From positions 1 to 56,663 of IMG/VR virus record IMGVR_UViG_3300008108_000092: DNA of 56,663 bases. One strand, 5' to 3'. Positions 51,811 through 56,663 of this stretch are shown here, piece by piece. The translations under genes were made by a program, and so were the position numbers. Source of the stretch: a virus. A model generated the notes under the pieces. That model saw only the letters and a program-made list of their open reading frames with translations, was not told the origin of the DNA and made no database searches. Positions within the stretch are counted from its first letter, which is position 1. Each line of letters opens with the position of its first letter.

Positions 51811-52104
51811 TTATATTCCAGGAATAGTACCAAAAAATTGAATAGTACCAAAAAATTGCGTTCTGTAATATAAATCGCCATTACCAGTTGCACTGAGTTC
51901 ATTAGAGTTATTGAGTCCTCTAAAAGTAAACTCTGTATTAGCTTTTACTAAAAATCCTACCGAAGGATTTTGATAATCAAAAAAGACATAATCTACTAAA
52001 GGTCTTACAATTACTTCTGAACAAAGCTGATCAGTAAGAATTGTTTTTGTATTATTACCATTTAAAAAGAAACTTTTACAAACATTACGATTTTGATATC
52101 CCAT
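51811..52104 (-). CDS. Small probable virion protein
   Basis: 97 residues from the ATG at 52104 (MGYQNRNVCKSFFLNG). An ATAAATA box sits exactly 5 nt before it; an upstream in-frame ATG at 52119 would lie upstream of the box and is less likely. The sequence is beta-rich (ILTDQLCSEVIVRPLVDYVFFDYQNP, VKANTEFTFRGLNNSNEL in parts). The C-terminus contains an 18-bp tandem duplication giving QFFGTIQFFGTI. I recall similar short proteins in marine T4-like phages, without known function. Confidence 0.68.
   Translation of the reverse strand: MGYQNRNVCKSFFLNGNNTKTILTDQLCSEVIVRPLVDYVFFDYQNPSVGFLVKANTEFTFRGLNNSNELSATGNGDLYYRTQFFGTIQFFGTIPGI
51826..51861. repeat. 18-bp tandem duplication
   Basis: Two direct copies of AATAGTACCAAAAAATTG in the 3' end of the 97-residue gene, adding six residues in frame. 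Confidence 0.9.
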
Positions 52105-52185
52105 AGAATTATTTATCATTTCTTGTTGTCATCTTATTCATACATCCTAATTACATTGAGCAACACACAATTGCTTTAGAAAGGA
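52080..52185 (+). promoter_or_regulatory. Shine-Dalgarno of the 74-residue gene (AAAGGA at 52180-52185)
   Basis: AAAGGA lies 10 nt before the ATG at 52196. The upstream gap also holds the divergent late box of the 97-residue gene. Confidence 0.6.
52110..52116 (-). promoter_or_regulatory. Late-promoter-like box, 5 nt before ATG 52104
   Basis: ATAAATA; picks the internal ATG. Confidence 0.62.
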
Positions 52186-52195
52186 ACACACACTT

Positions 52196-52420
52196 ATGGC
52201 AAAAAATGCTTATGAAATTCGTTTAGATGTAATGCAAATGGCTCATGGAGATGAAATGAACAAATACATCGAAAAGTTAAATACTCATAGAACATATGAC
52301 AATGCGAACAATATGATTAATCCTTCAAAAGAAGTTATTGATCAATTATTCCCTAAAACGTCAGATATCATTAAAAGAGCAGAAGAGCTTTACGCTTTCG
52401 TTGAAGACACAGGTCTTTAA
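52196..52420 (+). CDS. Small conserved phage protein
   Basis: 74 residues, MAKNAYEIRLDVMQMAHGDEM then two further helices. The N-(A/P)-(Y/F)-E-I-R-L-(D/E)-(V/L)-(M/L) start is a pattern I associate with a small protein widely conserved in T4-like cyanophages and related marine phages; its function is unknown to me. AAAGGA lies 10 nt before the ATG, a Shine-Dalgarno rather than a late box. The gene is followed directly by a strong rho-independent terminator. Confidence 0.78.
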   Translation: MAKNAYEIRLDVMQMAHGDEMNKYIEKLNTHRTYDNANNMINPSKEVIDQLFPKTSDIIKRAEELYAFVEDTGL

Positions 52421-52435
52421 TTAGGAGTCGAACCC

Positions 52436-52472
52436 AAACCCCTTTAGGCTACCAACCTAAAGGGGTTTTTTT
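52436..52472 (+). terminator. Rho-independent terminator after the 74-residue gene
   Basis: A perfect 13-bp inverted repeat, AAACCCCTTTAGG / CCTAAAGGGGTTT, with a 7-base loop CTACCAA, running into a T tract. On the minus strand the hairpin and its flank also resemble part of a tRNA (see findings). Confidence 0.93.
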
Positions 52473-52560
52473 GTTGAAAAAAATAAACAAAATGAGATAA
52501 ATAATTTTGTCCTAGTGCACAATTACGTGGCTAGCACAAAACAATCATAGATTATAAATT

Positions 52561-53040
52561 ATGACACAATTAACAGCATACGTTCCTGGACATTTTTCGT
52601 CCACAGAGAGGGTTTATCGCCAGTTGCCCGCTTTGTTTAATGATAACTGGCTTAACAACGTCTTCGGAGAAGTAGATAAAGCATTTGATGTTCCAAATGC
52701 AGTATATCCTTATAATGTACTCCAAATTCGAAACGATAAGCAAGAAGTAACGCAATATGAAGTTGAAGTTGCTCTAGCTGGTGTTGGTAAAGAAAACATT
52801 GATGTAAAAGTTAGAGACGGAAAACTCCATATTAATATTCTTAAAGAAAAAGAAGAGCCGACAGATACTGTTGCTTATTTAAAAAGAGGAATTAGTCAAA
52901 GAAAAGGAAGCATGACGTTTAATCTTGACGATAAAGTCAATTCTAAGAAAATTAGCTCCACTTACAAAGATGGTCTATTGAAAGTTGTAATTCCAGTAGT
53001 GAAACCTGAAACAATAGATATAGACATTAAAGTAGCTTAA
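52561..53040 (+). CDS. Small heat-shock protein, Hsp20/alpha-crystallin family
   Basis: 159 residues. The alpha-crystallin domain spans about residues 48-150: PYNVLQIRNDKQEVTQYEVEVALAGVGKENIDVKV, with the A-L-A-G-V core, then KLHINILKEKEE, a connecting FKRGI-like segment (AYLKRGISQRKG), and YKDGLLKVVIPVVKP with the conserved G-x-L-x-(V/I) motif. Such ATP-independent holdases are common in T4-like cyanophages and other marine myoviruses and probably protect virion assembly or host proteins. An ATAAATA lies about 60 nt upstream and a TATAAAT just before the ATG. A bidirectional terminator follows. Confidence 0.93.
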   Translation: MTQLTAYVPGHFSSTERVYRQLPALFNDNWLNNVFGEVDKAFDVPNAVYPYNVLQIRNDKQEVTQYEVEVALAGVGKENIDVKVRDGKLHINILKEKEEPTDTVAYLKRGISQRKGSMTFNLDDKVNSKKISSTYKDGLLKVVIPVVKPETIDIDIKVA

Positions 53041-53061
53041 ACATATACAACAGCCTAAATT

Positions 53062-53092
53062 AAAAAGGCCTCTCGTTTGAGAGGCCTTTTTT
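53062..53092. terminator. Bidirectional rho-independent terminator
   Basis: Stem AAAAAGGCCTCTC / GAGAGGCCTTTTT with a GTTT loop. The A tract on one side and T tract on the other let it act for both the plus-strand hsp20 gene and the convergent minus-strand gene ending at 53092. Confidence 0.93.
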
Positions 53093-53742
53093 CATGCAAA
53101 AAAATTCAATATACACCCATTATACGCATTTACTCCAGATACAGCTAAATTTAAAGTTAAAGAATGGTTGGCACTAGTTGATTTTCCTACTGGTATTGCA
53201 CAAGTTAAGCCGCTAGTTAAAGTGAGAATTACATCAACATCGGAGTTTGAGCCATTATGAAATAATACTTGTCTTGAAATAAATGATGGGTTTCCTGATG
53301 TTCTTGTTTCACACTGAGTAAAAGCATAAGGAGCTGAAATTACATTGGGATTTGTAATATATACTTTTAAAGAACTTAAAGCTTCATAAACTGTTACTGG
53401 ATGTCCAGATAGATCTTTAATTGAAATGCTGTCGGTTTCAGCATTTAATTTTTGCGTTAAAACTTTTAAAGAATTTCCTTCGGTTATATTTTGTACAACC
53501 GTTGCAGCAATTGAGTGATTTGCACCATCCGTAATTTCAACTCCTCCAATGTTAACATTTGAAGCACTTAATGATATACTAATATCTTTTAAGTTTGTAA
53601 CATAATTTGCTCTAGCGTAAAGCGGTCTATTGCAATCGTTATCAATCGGAATCCATGAAAACGTCTCAGCAATTCCAGTATTATATGTGGAAGGTTGATT
53701 TGGAGTAGTACTTAAAACGGGAACTAATGTTGGCTGAGACAT
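53092..53742 (-). CDS. Probable virion structural protein
   Basis: 216 residues from the ATG at 53742 (MSQPTLVPVLSTTPNQ). A TTAAATA box sits exactly 5 nt upstream; an in-frame ATG five codons further up lies before the box. The protein is beta-rich, full of Ser, Thr, Asn and Val, with segments such as KDISISLSASNVNIGGVEITDG, DVDVILTLTSGLTCAIPVG-like strands and a short C-terminus. It has the composition of head- or tail-decoration proteins. No family recognised. Confidence 0.7.
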   Translation of the reverse strand: MSQPTLVPVLSTTPNQPSTYNTGIAETFSWIPIDNDCNRPLYARANYVTNLKDISISLSASNVNIGGVEITDGANHSIAATVVQNITEGNSLKVLTQKLNAETDSISIKDLSGHPVTVYEALSSLKVYITNPNVISAPYAFTQCETRTSGNPSFISRQVLFHNGSNSDVDVILTLTSGLTCAIPVGKSTSANHSLTLNLAVSGVNAYNGCILNFFA

Positions 53743-53747
53743 AATAG

Positions 53748-53754
53748 TATTTAA
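53748..53754 (-). promoter_or_regulatory. Late-promoter-like box, 5 nt before ATG 53742
   Basis: TTAAATA; picks the second ATG. Confidence 0.6.
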
Positions 53755-53777
53755 CATATAACAACTAAAGTAAATGA

Positions 53778-53784
53778 TTAAATA
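53778..53784 (+). promoter_or_regulatory. Late-promoter-like box, 5 nt before ATG 53790
   Basis: TTAAATA, divergent partner of the box at 53748. Confidence 0.6.
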
Positions 53785-53789
53785 TCATT

Positions 53790-54380
53790 ATGCCGAAAAT
53801 TGAAATAAAGTTTAGTAATTTACAAAAAAAAGTTGGATCGCATGCTTCAAATAAGTTATCTGATTACTACAAGGGAAAAAATTTAATCTCCTCTAAAAAT
53901 CCTTCTGAATCTATTCCAACTTGCGGAAGAATTAGTTTAGGAAATTTTCAAACTTTTAAAAAAGATGAGAAGATATTCTCTGAAACAGAAGGATATTTTT
54001 GGAAGTGGGGAATTGGTATATGGGAATATAATATTTACTCGTTTGGTCATCCGTCTAATAATCATTGGTTTAATATAAATCAAATCTCTCGGAATTTTCT
54101 GTCGGATTTAATTGGATTTAATCCTCAAACTATCAGCATTCAAGCTACTGGAAGAGAAGTACAATTTAAAATTAAAACTCAGAAAGAAGGCCAAATTACG
54201 GATATAATAAATTTTAATTTGAAGGAAGGTCCTGGTGTAAATACCTTTACTGAAAACTCTCCGACATTTACTTTTGACTTAAATGAAAATGGAGATTTGT
54301 GGGTTTTTTCTAAATTAACCTGTCCTTCTACTAGTAATAAACCTGTTGGTGGGTGTTTAAAGTTAATAACTGCTTGTTAA
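53790..54380 (+). CDS. Probable virion protein of unknown family
   Basis: 196 residues. A TTAAATA box lies 5 nt before the ATG. N-terminal helix (KIEIKFSNLQKKVGSHASNKL) then aromatic-rich beta sequence (EGYFWKWGIGIWEYNIYSFG) and a C-terminal beta region ending NENGDLWVFSKLTCP. Two cysteines near the end (GGCLKLITAC) echo the Cys-bearing tails of neighbouring stalk proteins. It is divergent from the minus-strand structural gene and followed by a PKD/TPT protein. Confidence 0.7.
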   Translation: MPKIEIKFSNLQKKVGSHASNKLSDYYKGKNLISSKNPSESIPTCGRISLGNFQTFKKDEKIFSETEGYFWKWGIGIWEYNIYSFGHPSNNHWFNINQISRNFLSDLIGFNPQTISIQATGREVQFKIKTQKEGQITDIINFNLKEGPGVNTFTENSPTFTFDLNENGDLWVFSKLTCPSTSNKPVGGCLKLITAC

Positions 54381-54407
54381 TTTATTTGCACAATCAACCA
54401 ACGGCAA

Positions 54408-54414
54408 TTAAATA
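54408..54414 (+). promoter_or_regulatory. Late-promoter-like box, 11 nt before ATG 54426
   Basis: TTAAATA in the short gap before the PKD/TPT gene. Confidence 0.45.
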
Positions 54415-54425
54415 ATAAAATATAA

Positions 54426-55991
54426 ATGGAGTTAGAGCTAAAAGATTTTAAGTGTAAAACGGTTAATGGTAAATACAGCTGGGATGCTGGAGTTCCAACT
54501 GGTACGTCTTTGCTTTCTGCAACTATTGACGATGAAACTTTACAGTATATTGGCTATGCTCCAACCACTATTGTATCTTTTAGTGCTTCAGTAATAAATC
54601 CAAATTCGAATTATTATGCCTTTAAAAGAGTTGTAGATTTTGGGGATTTTTATAATTCAGAAACTAATATTCAAAATTCTCTTTCTCAAAAAGACTCGTT
54701 CTTTTGTCATACATATATAATGCCTGGAACGTATACTTTAACTGTTACGCAGACACAATATGTTGTATTAACATCTGAAAAAGAAGAAAATACGTATAGA
54801 GAAGACGGAGTTGCAGAAAATGATATTTTGCCTCACGAATGGAAATGGCAAAGCTTTTTTTGCAGTGATCCTGAAAAAATTTCTTCGTTAAAATCTTATT
54901 ATGTTACTTGGGATGATTGTAAATTTCAATCTCCTCTTCAGAATACATGGAATGATTTAGCAAACAGTACAAACGGAGACTATGAAAATTGTCCGTGTAT
55001 ACCTACTCCAACTATCTGGAATTGGTTTACGTTTTTGTCTGCTAATTACACGGAAGATGTGGATTTTAATACGTTTAAATGGAAAAGTTATACTCTTTCT
55101 GGGTGTGCTCCTATTACCTGGAGACGTTTAATTCAATCATCAACCCAAGAATGCGAAATAAAAGTTCCACCATTATCAACTGAAGTTGTAATTCAACAAA
55201 AACAATTGTTTCTAAAAGTATTAGAAATTCCACCAACAGCTTATATTGAAGTAATTTCAATACAAGCTAATAAAGTGTCTCCTTATACTGTACAATTATC
55301 TCCAAGAAAAATACGGTGTGGAAGCTTTCCTATAGAAAGATTAGTCTGGGATTTTGGAGATGGCTCTCCATTACTAGAACAAGTAAGAGGAGAAGTAAAG
55401 CCAGAGTTTCCTTTTACATGGACAAATTCTTTTGATTATGATTCGGAAGATATACGTAATTATGATGTAATTCATACATATAATAGAACTACCGAAACTG
55501 GTAATTGCTTTTATCCGTCAGTGACGGCTTTTGCGTCTTCTACTGAAACTTTTGATTGTGCGTCAGTCGTAATAGGACCAATTGCTTTTGAACCTCATAA
55601 AAATGTTTCTCTGCTTCAAAATAAATTGCTCGAAAATGAACGGATTGTTTATACAGGACAAATTGATAATAGTGCGGTACTTTGGTTAACTGACGAAAAA
55701 AATTATACCGTTATAGTAGATCCTAGTCCGACGCCCACGCCGACACCTAGTGTAACTCCTACTCTTACACCAACTCCAACGGTAACACCGACTCAAACAC
55801 CAACTCCAACAGTAACGCCGACTCCTTCTATAACACCAACTCTTACTCCAACACCAACACCGACACAAACAAAAATTCCTGATTGCGATTTAGATTCTAA
55901 GGTACTCGAATGTGACTTAGAATCTAGAATCTTAGATTGTGATTTAGAATCCAAAATCTTAGATTGTGATTTAACAATGAAATTATTATAG
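54426..55991 (+). CDS. Adhesin-like protein: PKD-type domains, TPT stalk, repeated Cys tail
   Basis: 521 residues. Residues about 45-115 ([39 protein letters not shown]) and 285-400 ([32 protein letters not shown]) are PKD-type domains with the D-F-G-D and H-T-Y hallmarks. Between them lies a Cys/Trp-rich region ([17 protein letters not shown]). Residues 433-483 are a TPT stalk, then four copies of a nine-residue unit C-D-L-E-S-(K/R)-I-L-D end the protein. A TTAAATA box lies 11 nt before the ATG. It is probably a surface-exposed virion fibre. Confidence 0.78.
   Translation: MELELKDFKCKTVNGKYSWDAGVPTGTSLLSATIDDETLQYIGYAPTTIVSFSASVINPNSNYYAFKRVVDFGDFYNSETNIQNSLSQKDSFFCHTYIMPGTYTLTVTQTQYVVLTSEKEENTYREDGVAENDILPHEWKWQSFFCSDPEKISSLKSYYVTWDDCKFQSPLQNTWNDLANSTNGDYENCPCIPTPTIWNWFTFLSANYTEDVDFNTFKWKSYTLSGCAPITWRRLIQSSTQECEIKVPPLSTEVVIQQKQLFLKVLEIPPTAYIEVISIQANKVSPYTVQLSPRKIRCGSFPIERLVWDFGDGSPLLEQVRGEVKPEFPFTWTNSFDYDSEDIRNYDVIHTYNRTTETGNCFYPSVTAFASSTETFDCASVVIGPIAFEPHKNVSLLQNKLLENERIVYTGQIDNSAVLWLTDEKNYTVIVDPSPTPTPTPSVTPTLTPTPTVTPTQTPTPTVTPTPSITPTLTPTPTPTQTKIPDCDLDSKVLECDLESRILDCDLESKILDCDLTMKLL
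55723..55871 (+). repeat. Thr-Pro codon repeat (TPT stalk) in the 521-residue protein
   Basis: Tandem T-P-T-P-(T/S)-(V/I/L) units from [12 protein letters not shown] to [10 protein letters not shown]. It joins the PKD domains to the repeated cysteine tail. Confidence 0.92.
55884..55985 (+). repeat. 27-bp tandem repeats coding CDLESKILD
   Basis: Four units of nine codons ([35 protein letters not shown]), DNA unit close to TGTGATTTAGAATCCAAAAT. They give an evenly spaced cysteine every nine residues. Confidence 0.9.
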
Positions 55992-56018
55992 GTTTCGTGT
56001 CTAATAAAAGTTTTTATA

Positions 56019-56025
56019 ATAAATA
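56019..56025 (+). promoter_or_regulatory. Late-promoter-like box, 5 nt before ATG 56031
   Basis: ATAAATA upstream of the partial TPT-stalk gene. Confidence 0.62.
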
Positions 56026-56030
56026 ACACT

Positions 56031-56663
56031 ATGGCTGACGTAATTGCTTTTAATTCTGTAAATTTTGCAGGTCTTTCTGCAGACTTAAGATATTATTCTT
56101 TAACTGGAGGAGGTTCGTTTGAAAACTTAGGAGTAGTTCAAATGCCTTTAGTATATACCACCTCTACACCTACTCCAACTGTTACTCCTACTAATACTCC
56201 TACTAATACTCCTACTAATACTGTAACTCCTACTCCTACAAAGACTGTTACACCTACTCCTACAGTTACACAGACTCCACCTAGCACTGTTACGCCTACT
56301 CCAACCGTAACTCCTACTAATACTGTAACGCCTACTCCTACAAAGACTCCAGCTAGTACTGTTACACCTACTCCAACTGTAACTCCTACTAATACCGTTA
56401 CGCCAACCGTAACTCCTACTAATACGGTAACACCAACAGTTACTCCAACTAATACAGTAACACCGACTCCTACAAAGACTGTTACACCCACTCCAACTAT
56501 AACACCAACTAATACGGTAACACCAACTGTTACACCAACAATAACGCCAACTAATACGGTAACTCCTACTCCTACAAAGACTGTGACACCTACTCCTACT
56601 GTGACTCCTTCTACTACTCCTCCTGCTGTGATTCCTGTAAGTTCTTATTGGATTGTTGCTGAT
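56031..56663 (+). CDS. TPT-stalk virion protein, 3' end beyond window
   Basis: 211 codons, open to the end of the window. It starts [21 protein letters not shown] with an ATAAATA box exactly 5 nt upstream. After about 45 residues it enters a roughly 150-residue Thr-Pro repeat, the longest of the four such arrays here, with units [14 protein letters not shown] and KTPASTVTP. It leaves the repeat as [15 protein letters not shown], where a folded domain probably begins. A stalked surface protein is inferred. Confidence 0.82.
   Translation, partial: MADVIAFNSVNFAGLSADLRYYSLTGGGSFENLGVVQMPLVYTTSTPTPTVTPTNTPTNTPTNTVTPTPTKTVTPTPTVTQTPPSTVTPTPTVTPTNTVTPTPTKTPASTVTPTPTVTPTNTVTPTVTPTNTVTPTVTPTNTVTPTPTKTVTPTPTITPTNTVTPTVTPTITPTNTVTPTPTKTVTPTPTVTPSTTPPAVIPVSSYWIVAD
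56155..56620 (+). repeat. Long Thr-Pro codon repeat in the partial gene at the right edge
   Basis: Imperfect tandem units of 6-14 codons based on T-P-T-(P/N)-T-(V/K), with higher-order repetition of [10 protein letters not shown]. The minus-strand open frame here is only the shadow of this repeat. Confidence 0.93.

Noticed and set aside
51800-51902. Minus-strand 60-codon frame covering the start of the Rossmann fragment region
   Set aside because: It overlaps the well-supported 97-residue gene and the Rossmann fragment in another frame and has no recognisable sequence.
52169-52178. T4 MotA-box-like AATTGCTTTA upstream of the 74-residue gene
   Set aside because: No -10 element lies at the required distance before the Shine-Dalgarno; a single match in AT-rich DNA is weak.
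56138-56491. Minus-strand frame of [12 protein letters not shown] repeats, with similar shadows at 8809-9078, 40390-40647 and 55793-56029
   Set aside because: Each is the antisense or off-frame reading of a tandem repeat in a well-supported gene.
1-56663. Diversity-generating retroelement acting on the fibre genes
   Set aside because: No reverse transcriptase, template repeat pair or adenine-specific variation pattern was seen in this window.

Overview
This 56.7 kb window is AT-rich, almost fully coding, and reads as the structural-gene region of a large T4-like myovirus. Supporting calls are baseplate wedge proteins of the gp25 and gp6 families, a LysM-type gp53, a gp26-like hub assembly protein, a giant tape-measure candidate, a gp44-like clamp-loader ATPase, a gp16-like small terminase candidate, class I ribonucleotide reductase (nrdB-nrdA) and a phage Hsp20. 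The gene set resembles marine T4-like phages; the host cannot be read from the sequence.

Layout. (1) 1-5.2 kb: candidate head-internal proteins with short processing-like N-termini and a shared KLPELxxIF tail, plus a Dps-like DUF5856 protein. (2) 5.2-11 kb, minus strand: sulfotransferase, several probable virion or fibre proteins, and a family-2 glycosyltransferase. (3) 11.1-21.9 kb, plus strand: gp26-like, a 2149-residue repeat-rich tape measure, a gp48/54-like tube cap, gp53 and a hub protein. (4) 21.9-23.6 kb, minus strand: a coupled early-type operon of clamp loader, dCTP deaminase/dUTPase-like protein and a small protein. (5) 23.6-41.4 kb, plus strand: gp16-like, two fibre/adhesin proteins, gp25, gp6 and very large wedge-associated proteins carrying PKD and propeller domains. 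(6) 41.4-46.7 kb, minus strand: MazG-like protein, collar-domain tail fibre, and two domain-shuffled virion proteins. (7) 46.7-50.2 kb: structural protein, small conserved protein, nrdB, nrdA. (8) 50.2-51.8 kb: two glycosyltransferases bounded by a duplicated nrdA 3' end and a 30-codon relic of a FAD/NAD-binding enzyme. (9) 51.8-56.7 kb: small virion proteins, a conserved 74-residue protein, Hsp20, PKD/TPT-stalk adhesins, and one gene running off the window.

Three patterns cut across genes. First, about twenty structural genes have a (A/T)TAAATA box, most often exactly 5 or 6 nt before the start codon and with no Shine-Dalgarno. It looks like a T4-type late promoter placed so that late mRNAs would be leaderless; several early-type or operon-internal genes instead have a Shine-Dalgarno. 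Second, the virion surface proteins are built from a small shared domain kit: a domain with an FTxxRxGTxFGY core in four proteins, a PFxSS/PGxxY domain in two, a CxGDSLxxINxNF N-terminal plug in three, and TPT-repeat stalks in four. Third, the tape measure has four separate internal repeat systems. I found no terminase large subunit, major capsid, lysis genes, CRISPR array, reverse transcriptase or intact tRNA here. No gap between genes exceeds 300 bases.
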